Positions 7,001-15,001 of a DNA stretch of 22,195 nucleotides are shown here, in pieces. Under the pieces are notes generated by a model. The model did not search any database, was not told the origin of the DNA, and worked only from the letters and a program-made list of their open reading frames with translations. The position numbers and the translations under genes were made by a program. Positions within the stretch are counted from its first letter, which is position 1. The number at the start of each line of letters is the position of its first letter. The stretch comes from Candidatus Limnocylindria bacterium (GTDB lineage Bacteria > Chloroflexota > Limnocylindria > QHBO01). Location: NCBI GenBank assembly GCA_030146365.1, contig JASLBU010000199.1, positions 1 through 22,195 of the forward strand. Direction: 5' to 3'.

Positions 7001-9358
7001 TCAGAGGAGCGACTCCGGGTCGACGTCGATCGCCACTCCGGGCGGCACGCGCTCGAGCGCCTCGGAGCGTCGGCCGACGTCCGGGGCGCGGACGACCACC
7101 TGGAACCGGAACCGCCCGGCCCGTCGCGCGACGTAGGACGGAAGCGGGCCTAGGACCTCGACGTCCGGGCCCTCCACGGCCGCCACGGCGTCGCGCCCGC
7201 GAGCCTCGGCGCGCGAGCGGTCCGCATCCGCAATCAGCAGGCGCGCCAGGACGCTGAACGGCGGATAGCCGAGCAGCCGGCGACGCAGCAGCTCCTCGTC
7301 GGCGAAACCGTCGACGTCGAGTGCGGCGGCCGATCGCACCGCGTAGTGCCCCGGCGTGTAGGTCTGGATGATCACCCGACCGGGAAGAGATCCGCGACCC
7401 GCTCGGCCGGCCACCTGGGCGAGGAGCTGGAACGTGCGTTCCGCGGCGCGGTAGTCCGGCAGGTTGAGCGTCACGTCGGCGGCGATGACGGCCGCCAGCG
7501 TGACCGACGGCAGGTCGAGGCCCTTGGCGGCCAGCTGCGTGCCGACGAGGACGTCGAGCCGTCCGTCGCGCAGGTCGTCGTACACCGATTCGAAGCCTCG
7601 CCGTGCCGCAATCGCGTCCGAGTCCAGCCGGCCGATGCGGAGTCCCGGCCACCTGGCGCGCAGCTCCGCTTCCACCCGCTGGGTACCCGCGCCGAAGTAC
7701 CGAATCCTGCTGCTGCCGCAGGCCGGACAGGCATCGGGTGGTGTGCCGGTCCGTCCGCAGTGGTGACAGCGCAGGGTTGCGCCGTCGAGGTGGTAGACGA
7801 ACGGCAGGTCGCAGTCCGGGCAGCGAAGGCTCTCCCCGCAGTCCCGGCACAGGATGAAGGTGGCCGCGCCGCGCCGGTTGATGAGCAGCACGGCCTGCTC
7901 GGCACCTCGGCGCAGCTCCCCAAGGGCATCGGCGAGCGCGGTCGAGAAGATCGACCGATTGCCTTTCGCGAGCTCGGCGCGAAGGTCGGCTACTTCGATC
8001 GTCGGCACGCCACCCACACGTCGCTCCATGAGCCGCGCCCGCTCGGCATGCCCGCCTCGGACTCGGGCCATGGTGACGAGGTCCGGCGTCGCGGTCCCGA
8101 GCACGACCCGCGCGCCGGTCAGCGTGGCCCGTCGGCGAGCGACCCAGCGCGCATCGTAGCGGGGCGTGCGGTCCGCCTTGTAGCCGCCATCGTGCTCCTC
8201 GTCGACGACGATCAGCCCGAGGTCGCGGAGAGGAGCGAAGGCTGCGGTGCGCGTCCCGATCACGACCCGCGCCTCACCCCGCAGGATCCGCCACCACTCA
8301 TCGTGACGCTCGCCGGCCGACAGCCCGCTGTGCACCACCGCCAGCTCGTCGCCGGCCATGGCCCGGACGCGGTCGGCCAGCTGCGGCACGAGGCTCATCT
8401 CCGGCACGAGCAGGAGGGCGGCGCGCCCGGCATCCAGGGTGGCGCCGATGGCCGCGAGGTACACGTCGGTCTTGCCGGACGCGGCGACACCGTCGAGGAG
8501 CAGCTCCCCACCCTCGGGCAGCGCGGCAATGGCGTCCAGCGCGGTGAGCTGCTCGTCCGCGAGCGAGTGGCGCAGGTCCTCCGACGTCGGCCGGTGCGCC
8601 AGCGGGTCCCGACCCTCCTCGCGCCAGTCCAGCTCCGCACGGCCGAGGGCAACGAGGCGGCGCGCGGGCGCCAGCAGTGCGCCAGGCTCCGCCTCTAGCT
8701 CGGCGGCCAGCTCGCGCATGGTTCGCTCGCCGTCGCCCAGCGCGTCGAGCAGTGCGCGCTGGACGGGAGCGCGACGGGGCGGCTCCGCGTCACCGGCGAT
8801 CGCGCGCAGCACGCGCACCCGACGTGGTCGCGACTCGGCGGCCCGCAGCGTCCACTCCGCCCGGAGGATGCCGGTACGCCTCAGCCGCTCCACCCACGCC
8901 TCCCGCCCGCGCCGCGGCGCCGCGCGGAGGAGCGGCGCATCGCCGATCCAGCCCTCCTGGTCCACCAGCGCCGATGCCTCCGGCGGCAGCTCGTCGGGGC
9001 GCTCCACGTGCCAGCGCCGCACGAGGCGGGACTCCAGGCCCGGCGGCAGCATCGCGGCCAGCGTGGTGCCGATGGGGGCGCGATAGTACTTGGCGATCTC
9101 CTCTGCCAGCATCAGGAGGTCGTCCGTGAGCATCGGCTCGGAGACGACGGCTTCGACCTCACGCAACTCGGCGTCGGTCTGGTCCGGGTCCCCGCTGAGC
9201 AGGTACCCCAGCGCGAGGCGACGCCCGTACGGCACGAGGAGCAGGGAGCCCGGTTCCGGCTCGCCGAGGTGGGCAGGCAGGCCGTACGTGAAGGTTCGCT
9301 CCGGCCGGTCAGCGAGCGCCTCGACCGCGACGCGCCCCCGCCGGATCCCACCGCTCAC
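7001..9358 (-). CDS. priA: Primosomal protein N' (replication restart helicase)
   Basis: The 785-residue product is a superfamily-2 3'-to-5' DNA helicase that reloads the replisome at stalled forks. The N-terminal fork-binding domain (VAVEALADRPERTFTYGLP..., VPYGRRLALGYL) is followed by a winged-helix-like region. Then come Walker A (DGVAASGKTDVY, Lys296, with Ala-Ala where TG is usual) and Walker B/DEEH at 386-389. Eight zinc-binding Cys in four CxxC pairs are at 504/507, 513/516, 531/534 and 544/547. The later helicase motifs are VLVGTQLAAKGLDLP and QVAGRAGR. Motifs and zinc sites are all kept, unlike the degenerate PriA of many actinobacteria, so an active helicase is expected. The start is GTG 9358, 10 bp after gmk. 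Confidence 0.97.
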   Translation of the reverse strand: MSGGIRRGRVAVEALADRPERTFTYGLPAHLGEPEPGSLLLVPYGRRLALGYLLSGDPDQTDAELREVEAVVSEPMLTDDLLMLAEEIAKYYRAPIGTTLAAMLPPGLESRLVRRWHVERPDELPPEASALVDQEGWIGDAPLLRAAPRRGREAWVERLRRTGILRAEWTLRAAESRPRRVRVLRAIAGDAEPPRRAPVQRALLDALGDGERTMRELAAELEAEPGALLAPARRLVALGRAELDWREEGRDPLAHRPTSEDLRHSLADEQLTALDAIAALPEGGELLLDGVAASGKTDVYLAAIGATLDAGRAALLLVPEMSLVPQLADRVRAMAGDELAVVHSGLSAGERHDEWWRILRGEARVVIGTRTAAFAPLRDLGLIVVDEEHDGGYKADRTPRYDARWVARRRATLTGARVVLGTATPDLVTMARVRGGHAERARLMERRVGGVPTIEVADLRAELAKGNRSIFSTALADALGELRRGAEQAVLLINRRGAATFILCRDCGESLRCPDCDLPFVYHLDGATLRCHHCGRTGTPPDACPACGSSRIRYFGAGTQRVEAELRARWPGLRIGRLDSDAIAARRGFESVYDDLRDGRLDVLVGTQLAAKGLDLPSVTLAAVIAADVTLNLPDYRAAERTFQLLAQVAGRAGRGSLPGRVIIQTYTPGHYAVRSAAALDVDGFADEELLRRRLLGYPPFSVLARLLIADADRSRAEARGRDAVAAVEGPDVEVLGPLPSYVARRAGRFRFQVVVRAPDVGRRSEALERVPPGVAIDVDPESLL

Positions 9359-9368
9359 GGGGCCGGCG

Positions 9369-9989
9369 TCAGACGCGCGGCCGTCGGGGTGGATCTCGAC
9401 GCGCCTCTGCCTGGATGATGTCCCAGATGCGGTCCGCGGCGTCCTCGGGATGGCCGGTTTCGTTCACGATGACGTGGTCGTAATCGTCCGCCTGGGCCAT
9501 CCAGCGCTCCGCATCCCGGCGGCGACGCTCGATGCTCGCCTCCGACTCCGAGCCCCTGCCCCGAAGTCGCTCGGCCAGATCCTCCATCGACGGAGGCATC
9601 ACGAACAGGAGGAGAGCATCCGGCACGAGCCGGCGAACGGTGCGGGCGCCCTCCGGGCTGATCGTCAGGATCGCGTCACGCCCGGCGGCCAGGATGCCGC
9701 GGACCTGGTCGATCGGCGTGCCGTACCAGTGACCGTGGTTGTTGGCGTGCTCCAGCAGTCCGTCGCGAGCGATCAGGTCCTCGAATTCCTGCGACGACAT
9801 GAAGTGGTAATGCACGCCGTCCACCTCGCCGTCCCGCCGGCTGCGCGTGGTCGCGGTGACGATCGGCACGACCTGCGGGCGGCGCCGGGCAAGCTCGGCG
9901 ACGATGGTGCTCTTTCCCACTCCCGAGGGGCCCGACACGACGACGAGCATCGGGTTGGGGAACGTCATGCGCTTGTCCTGGTCCATCAT
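9369..9989 (-). CDS. gmk: Guanylate kinase
   Basis: The 206-residue product phosphorylates GMP to GDP with ATP. It shows the P-loop SGPSGVGKST (19-28), the GMP-binding segment TATTRSRRDGEVDGVHYHF with the family-typical Arg and Tyr residues, LLEHANNHGHWYGTP, and a C-terminal Arg-rich lid region (ERLRGRGSESEASIERRR). ATG 9989 overlaps the rluD stop by 4 bp (ATGA). A second ATG directly follows it. Upstream in-frame codons are rluD shadow. The gmk-priA-def-fmt order is a widely conserved block, although the rpoZ and coaBC genes often found between gmk and priA are absent here. Confidence 0.96.
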   Translation of the reverse strand: MMDQDKRMTFPNPMLVVVSGPSGVGKSTIVAELARRRPQVVPIVTATTRSRRDGEVDGVHYHFMSSQEFEDLIARDGLLEHANNHGHWYGTPIDQVRGILAAGRDAILTISPEGARTVRRLVPDALLLFVMPPSMEDLAERLRGRGSESEASIERRRRDAERWMAQADDYDHVIVNETGHPEDAADRIWDIIQAEARRDPPRRPRV

Positions 9990-10948
9990 GCGGTCGCCAC
10001 CTCCCCGCCGACGCCGACCGGCACGCGCTCCGGCGGCACGGCCAGGCCGGCGGACGCGACGCACTCCGCCAGGTCGTCGGGGAGCTCGCTCCACGCCCGG
10101 AGGCGGCCGCCGGAGGGGTGATCGAAGGCCAGTCTTGCCGCGTGGAGGAACTGGCGCCGCAGACCGCCCGGGCCTTCGCCGCCGCCGTAGCGAAGGTCTC
10201 CGGCGATCGGAAGCCCGAGATACGCGAGGTGTGCGCGGATCTGGTGCGTGCGGCCGGTGAGCGGGTGCAGCGAGAGGAGGGCGTACCCACCGCCGAGCGC
10301 AAGCTGCTCGTACTCCGTCACCGAGGGCCGTCCCCCGGCCACCACCGCCATCCGCTGGCGGTCTCGGGGATCGCGCCCGATCGGCGCCTCGATGCGGCCA
10401 CGGGGAGCCGGCGCCTCACCGCGAACCAGCGCCAGGTACTCCTTCTCGACGGTCCGCTGGCCGAACTGCTGCATGAGCGCTCCCTGCGCCGCGTCCGACT
10501 TGGCGACGACGATGAGCCCGCTCGTTTCCTTGTCGAGCCGATGCACGATCCCGGGTCGCCCGACACCCGCGATGGAGCCCAACGGCTCGCCGCGGTCCCG
10601 CGCCCGGCCCAGCAGGGCGTTGACGAGCGTGCCGGTGCCATGACCCGCGCTCGGATGGACGACGAGGCCCGCCGGCTTGTCGATGATCAGCAGACTGTCG
10701 TCCTCGAACGCGACGCGGAGCGGGATCGACTCTGGTGCGAGGGACGCGTCGGGCGGAGCACTCAGCTCGATCGTCAGCCGCTCACCACCGCTGAGGCGGT
10801 CACTCGCCCGTCCACGCATGCCGTCGACCAGCGCCCGCCCGTCGCCGATGAGGCGCTGCGCGTGCGCGCGACTGATGCCGGCAAGCGCTGTCACGGCAAG
10901 GTCGAAACGTCCCGCGCGCGCCGGTCCTTCGACGGTTCGATCCGCCAT
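9986..10948 (-). CDS. rluD: Large-subunit pseudouridine synthase, RluA/RluD family
   Basis: The 320-residue product isomerises specific uridines in 23S rRNA to pseudouridine. An N-terminal S4 RNA-binding domain (RFDLAVTALAGISRAHAQRLI..., DRLSGGERLTI) precedes the catalytic domain. The active-site motif is HRLDKETSGL at 136-145 with catalytic Asp139, and LTGRTHQIRAHLAYLG lies near the C-terminus. S4 plus catalytic domain is the RluD architecture, but the exact target uridines cannot be read from sequence, so the symbol is by similarity. ATG 10948 is used here. GTG 10957, three codons upstream, overlaps the lspA stop as GTGA and is a credible alternative given the coupled starts elsewhere in this operon. 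Confidence 0.92.
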   Translation of the reverse strand: MADRTVEGPARAGRFDLAVTALAGISRAHAQRLIGDGRALVDGMRGRASDRLSGGERLTIELSAPPDASLAPESIPLRVAFEDDSLLIIDKPAGLVVHPSAGHGTGTLVNALLGRARDRGEPLGSIAGVGRPGIVHRLDKETSGLIVVAKSDAAQGALMQQFGQRTVEKEYLALVRGEAPAPRGRIEAPIGRDPRDRQRMAVVAGGRPSVTEYEQLALGGGYALLSLHPLTGRTHQIRAHLAYLGLPIAGDLRYGGGEGPGGLRRQFLHAARLAFDHPSGGRLRAWSELPDDLAECVASAGLAVPPERVPVGVGGEVATA

Positions 10949-10953
10949 CGGCG

Positions 10954-11466
10954 TCACGCGCGGGACTCGTGCCGCTCGCGCCCGTCCACGAAGCTGAGAT
11001 ACGCGACCAGCAGGCCGATGCCGATCACGACGGCGGGGTCGGCGACATTGAAGGTGGGCCAGCGGAGGTCGCCGACGCCGACGCTGATCCAGTCCACGAC
11101 CCACCCGAAGCGCAGCCGGTCGGTGAGGTTGCCCAGTGTGCCGCCGAGAATCGCCCCGAGGACGACGTGGATCCACGGACCGCGGCCCTGGAACGCTCGG
11201 TGGAACCACGCCACCATGCCGATCGCAAAGATCGTGACCGGGATGAACAGCCAGGTGGCACCCGGGAGAAGGCTGAAGGCGGCTCCCGTGTTCCGCACGT
11301 GCCAGATCTGGACGAGGTCGCCGACGACGGGAATGCGCTGGCCGTATTCGACGTTGGCGACCACCATCGCCTTCGTCACCTGGTCGGCGGCGTAGAGCAG
11401 GGCCGCGGTCGCGAGCAGCAGCACGGCTGCCTTCGGCGATGGGTCTCGTTCCAGGCCGGCCTCCAC
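10954..11466 (-). CDS. lspA: Lipoprotein signal peptidase (signal peptidase II)
   Basis: The 170-residue membrane aspartyl protease cleaves prolipoprotein signal peptides after lipidation of the +1 Cys. Four membrane helices are visible (about 13-31, 70-88, 98-114, 141-160). The conserved blocks are RNTGAAFSLL (58-67), GGTLGNLTDRLRFGWVVDWI with catalytic Asp125, and FNVADPAVVIG with catalytic Asp143. The start is GTG 11466, 9 bp after the ileS stop. A likely client in this window is the lipoprotein at 581-2251. The lspA-rluD pair is common in bacteria, here directly behind ileS as in many genomes. Confidence 0.97.
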   Translation of the reverse strand: MEAGLERDPSPKAAVLLLATAALLYAADQVTKAMVVANVEYGQRIPVVGDLVQIWHVRNTGAAFSLLPGATWLFIPVTIFAIGMVAWFHRAFQGRGPWIHVVLGAILGGTLGNLTDRLRFGWVVDWISVGVGDLRWPTFNVADPAVVIGIGLLVAYLSFVDGRERHESRA

Positions 11467-11475
11467 TTCCCCACT

Positions 11476-14400
11476 CTAGCCGACTGTCGCACCGCCGCGG
11501 CGAGCGATGGCGAGGTCGACCACGATGCCATCGAGCTCGGCCCGCTCGCGGCGGTCCGGCGCCCCGAGGCTCGCTTCCGGGCCGACCAGCAGCTCCGTGG
11601 CAAGCACCTCATCCGCCAGCCAGGCGCGATGCGGTTCGAGCCGCCCGGCCACCTTCGCGTCGGCGGCGACCGCCACGCCGATCCGGTCGCTGATCTCGTA
11701 GCCAGCCGCCTTTCGCATCGCCTGCAGCCGATGCGCCACCTCGCGTGCCAGGCCCTCCGCGGCGAGATCTTCGTCGATCGTCGTATCGAGCGCCACGAGC
11801 AGGTCACCCTCCTCCGCCACTTCGTGGCCCCCGCGCGCCCGGGCAGTCAGCGTGAACTCGTCCGGCTGCAGCGTGACGCCGCCGACCGAGGCCGTCCCAT
11901 CGCCGGCGAGCTCCCAGGCTCCGCTCCGGGCTCCGGACATGATCGCGCCGACCGCGCGACCGTGCCGCGGCCCGATGACCGGCAGGAGCGGGTAGAGCGT
12001 CCGCTCGACCATCGCCGACTCGTCGGGGATCGGCTCCAGACGGCGCACGTTGAGCTCCTCAAGCACCTGTGAGACCAGCTCTGCCGCGACTGCGGGCTCC
12101 TCGCTCAGGTGCGTCGCGCCGCCCGGCAGCTTTACACGCACCGCGTTCAGTGGCTGCCGCGTGCGCACTCCAGAGGCGGCCCGCGCCGTGCGGCCCAGGC
12201 CCACGATGCGGCGGGCCAGCTCGACGGCCCGCTCGACCTCGGCGTCCGAGCGGCCGCGTGTGTGCGCGGGGAACGGAGCCAGATGGACGCTGTCGGGCTC
12301 GCGACCGACCGCGGCCACCAGGTTGTGCCAGATGGCGTCAGCCACGTGCGGGACGAACGGGGCAAGCAGGCGGACGAGCGTCGTGAGGACCTCGTGGAGC
12401 GTGGCATAGGCGGCGCGCTTGTCGGCGTCGAGCTCCCCCTTCCAGAATCGACGGCGGTTCCTGCGCACGTACCAGTTCGACAGGTCGTCCACGAACGACT
12501 CGATGACGCGCGTCGCTCGCATGGCGTCGTACTCGGCCAGCGCGGCGCCCACGTCGCCGGCCAGGCCATCCAGCCGCGACAGGATCCATCGGTCCAGGAG
12601 CGTGCGCGCGCTCTCCACCCCGTCGACCTGGTCCGGGGTCCAGCCGTCCAGCCGCGCATAGGTGACCAGGAACCCGTAGGTGTTCCACAGCGGCAGGAAG
12701 AAGCGGCGCACCACCTCGTGGCCCGGCCCGTAGCCGAAGCGCAGGTTCGTGGCAGGATTCGCCGACGCATACATCCAGCGCATGACGTCGGCTCCGATCT
12801 GCTCGGCCGCCTCGTCGAACGGAATGGAGTTGCCCTTGCTCTTGTGCATCTCCTCGCCGTGCTCGTCGAGCAGCAGCGCGTACGCGAAGAGCGTCCGCAT
12901 CGGCGCGGTACCGGTCATCACGGTCGACTCGGTCAGCAACGCGTAGAACCAGTTGCGGAACTGCCCGGGAAACGACTCGCTGATCCAGTCGGCGGGGTAC
13001 CACTCGCGCCAGTAGTCACGATCCGAGTTCCACTTCAGCGTGGAGAGCGCGACGATCCCGGCATCGAGCCAGGGGTTCCCGACATCGGTGGTGCGCCGTG
13101 CGACGCCGCCGCACGCGGCGCAGGCGACCTCCACGGCGTCGACCCACGGCCGGTGCGGCGAGTGACCCTCGAATTCCTCCCAGCCCGCCGTGGCGCGCTC
13201 TTGCAGCTGCTCCTTCGAGCCGATCACCTCCCACGCGTCGCAGTCCGTGCATTCCCAGATCGGAAGCGCGAGGCCGTAATAGCGCTTCTTGCTGATCATC
13301 CAGTCGCCCATATTCCGCAGCCAGTCGAGCTCGCGCTCCATCAGGCCGATGCCCTCGGGAAGCCACCGGGCGCTGCGGGTCGACTCGCCGATCGGCGCGC
13401 GCAGGGGATCCATCGCGATGAACCACTCGTCCACGAGACGGAAGATGAGCTGCGTGCCGCAGCGCCAGCAGTGCGGGTAGGAGTGCGCGTAGCTCTCTTT
13501 CGCCACCAGGATGCCCTTGCGGTCCAGGTCCTGGATCACGGCGCGGGCGATGTCGTCGGCCGGGTCCGGGGTCGCACCCGCGTACCGACCGGTCTGCCAG
13601 CCGAAGCCCTCGCCGAAGACGCCGAACTGGTCGATCGGGTCGATGACCGGGAGGTCGTTCACCTTCGACAGCGCGAAGTCCTCCTGCCCGCACCCCGGAG
13701 CGATGTGCACGATTCCGGTGCCCTCGACGTCCGAGACGTCGTCCCATGCGATCACCCGGTGCTGCACGCCCTCGGCCACCGGCAGCTCGTCGAATGGGCC
13801 GCGGTACTCCAGGCCCACGAGCTCGGAACCCGGGGCCTCGCGGAGCACCTCCGCGTCGCGCGCCACGCGAGCCTTCGAGCCCGCGCTCACCCACCACCGG
13901 CGGCCTTCCCGGCCCTCGACCAGCTGGTATGTGAGGCCGGGGTGGACGGCGGCCGCCACGTTGCTCGACAGCGTCCACGGGGTCGTGGTCCAGACCAGGA
14001 GGTCCTCGCCGTCGTGGCCGTCCGAGGTGAGGGGCAGGCGGAGGGTCACGGACAGGTGCCTGACGTCGCGATAGCCCTCGGCGGCCTCCATGTTGCTGAT
14101 GCCGGTCCCGCACCGCGGGCACCACGGCATCACGTCGTGGCCGCGATAGAGGAGGCCGCGGCGCTGGCACTCGGCGAGGAAGGCCCAGATCGTGTAGTTG
14201 TTCTCGTCAGAGTTCGTGTAGTAGCTGTTGTCCCAGTCCATCCAGTAGCCGAGACGCTTCGACTGCTCGGTCTGGATGGCGGCGAACTTCGCGACGCGCT
14301 CCTTGCAGAGCTCCACGAAGCGGTCGATCCCGAACTCCTCGATCTGGCGCTTGTTGTTGAAGCCGAGCTGCCGCTCGACCTCCACCTCGATCCAGAGGCC

Positions 14401-14667
14401 CTGGCAGTCGAACCCGTTCTGGTAGCGCTGGCGCTCGCCCAGCATCGTGTGGTAGCGCTGGAAGAGGTCCTTGTAGGTGCGGCCCCACGCGTGGTGGACT
14501 CCCATCGGGTTGTTCGCCGTGATGGGTCCGTCGATGAAGCTGAAGCGCTTCTCCGATCCCTCGTTGCGAGCCAGGTAACGGGCCACGGTGTCGTGCTGAT
14601 GCCAGCGCTCGATCACCTCCCGCTCCAGGGAGGGCACGTCCAGCTTCGACGACACCGGCTTGAACAC
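11476..14667 (-). CDS. ileS: Isoleucyl-tRNA synthetase
   Basis: The 1063-residue class-I synthetase charges tRNA(Ile). The Rossmann domain begins FSFIDGPITANNPMGVHHAWG, so the HIGH signature appears as HHAWG (58-62). The CP1 editing domain shows LLVWTTTPWTL (223-233) and GTGIVHIAPGCGQEDF (317-332). The KMSKS loop appears as MHKSKGNSI (607-615), with His in place of the first Lys-Met. The anticodon-binding region follows (WILSRLDGLAG, LSNWYVRRNRRRFW). The long C-terminal part is of the IleRS/eukaryote-like type seen in several non-proteobacterial phyla. GTG 14667 is chosen because it lies 9 nt after GGAG and just downstream of the T-box terminator. Frames further upstream cross the riboswitch. 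It is the first gene of the seven-gene operon ending at fmt. Confidence 0.97.
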   Translation of the reverse strand: MFKPVSSKLDVPSLEREVIERWHQHDTVARYLARNEGSEKRFSFIDGPITANNPMGVHHAWGRTYKDLFQRYHTMLGERQRYQNGFDCQGLWIEVEVERQLGFNNKRQIEEFGIDRFVELCKERVAKFAAIQTEQSKRLGYWMDWDNSYYTNSDENNYTIWAFLAECQRRGLLYRGHDVMPWCPRCGTGISNMEAAEGYRDVRHLSVTLRLPLTSDGHDGEDLLVWTTTPWTLSSNVAAAVHPGLTYQLVEGREGRRWWVSAGSKARVARDAEVLREAPGSELVGLEYRGPFDELPVAEGVQHRVIAWDDVSDVEGTGIVHIAPGCGQEDFALSKVNDLPVIDPIDQFGVFGEGFGWQTGRYAGATPDPADDIARAVIQDLDRKGILVAKESYAHSYPHCWRCGTQLIFRLVDEWFIAMDPLRAPIGESTRSARWLPEGIGLMERELDWLRNMGDWMISKKRYYGLALPIWECTDCDAWEVIGSKEQLQERATAGWEEFEGHSPHRPWVDAVEVACAACGGVARRTTDVGNPWLDAGIVALSTLKWNSDRDYWREWYPADWISESFPGQFRNWFYALLTESTVMTGTAPMRTLFAYALLLDEHGEEMHKSKGNSIPFDEAAEQIGADVMRWMYASANPATNLRFGYGPGHEVVRRFFLPLWNTYGFLVTYARLDGWTPDQVDGVESARTLLDRWILSRLDGLAGDVGAALAEYDAMRATRVIESFVDDLSNWYVRRNRRRFWKGELDADKRAAYATLHEVLTTLVRLLAPFVPHVADAIWHNLVAAVGREPDSVHLAPFPAHTRGRSDAEVERAVELARRIVGLGRTARAASGVRTRQPLNAVRVKLPGGATHLSEEPAVAAELVSQVLEELNVRRLEPIPDESAMVERTLYPLLPVIGPRHGRAVGAIMSGARSGAWELAGDGTASVGGVTLQPDEFTLTARARGGHEVAEEGDLLVALDTTIDEDLAAEGLAREVAHRLQAMRKAAGYEISDRIGVAVAADAKVAGRLEPHRAWLADEVLATELLVGPEASLGAPDRRERAELDGIVVDLAIARRGGATVG

Positions 14668-14687
14668 GTGATGGCGCTCCAAGGTAC

Positions 14688-14724
14688 AAAAAGGGCTCCG
14701 ATCCCGATCACCGGGACGGGAGCC
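14688..14724 (-). terminator. T-box intrinsic terminator
   Basis: GGCTCC at 14724-14719 pairs with GGAGCC at 14699-14694. The inner GTCCCG/CGGGATC pairing has one bulge and a GTGAT loop, and TTTTT follows at 14692-14688. The competing antiterminator uses GGAGC just after the T-box sequence. The terminator sits 20 bp before the ileS GTG. Confidence 0.92.
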
Positions 14725-14966
14725 AGCTCCCGCGGTACCACCCGCGATTGACCGATGCCGTGCACGGCGCACCGGTCCACTTCATTGCTCGCCCGCTATC
14801 GGGGACGGTCCCGGGAAGCGTTACGCGCGGCGGCTGCCGCTTGGCGCATCCGGCTCTGGAGGGATGACGTCCGTCGCCGAAGCCGCCCGCTCCCACCGTT
14901 CGGGCTCGCTCGTGGCTCGGTGATTGATGGCCGTCGTGGCTCCGTCGTCGCCGCTGTTCGATTGGT
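14688..14966 (-). promoter_or_regulatory. T-box leader controlling ileS (isoleucine specifier)
   Basis: The leader of about 280 nt carries the diagnostic T-box sequence GGGTGGTACCGCGG at 14743-14730. Its TGGT bulge (14740-14737) pairs with an ACCA acceptor end, consistent with A73 of tRNA(Ile). Downstream is a rho-independent terminator with T5. Upstream, AATGAAGTGG resembles the conserved element ahead of the T-box, and GGTGGGAGC resembles the conserved Stem I segment. The likely specifier is ATC at 14865-14863, followed by CCTCCAGAG, in the position expected for the 3' side of the specifier loop. Uncharged tRNA(Ile) should favour the antiterminator and allow transcription of ileS and the downstream genes. 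The 3' half is very clear. The Stem I folding and exact 5' limit are inferred. Confidence 0.92.
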
Positions 14967-14971
14967 CGCCG

Positions 14972-15000
14972 ATCGTCGCAGCCGTCCGGCGGCCTGTCAA
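14972..15000 (-). promoter_or_regulatory. Promoter of the ileS T-box operon
   Basis: A perfect TTGACA -35 (15000-14995), a 17-bp spacer and GACGAT as -10 (14977-14972) would start the transcript near 14965, just ahead of the T-box leader. The -35 begins two bases after the stop codon of the upstream membrane-protein gene. Confidence 0.7.
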
Positions 15001-15001
15001 T

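Noticed and set aside
12109..14751. Very long plus-strand open frame opposite ileS
   Set aside because: It is fully antisense to an IleRS with all family motifs and reads as Arg/Val/His-rich low-meaning sequence. Long mirror frames are expected at this GC content.
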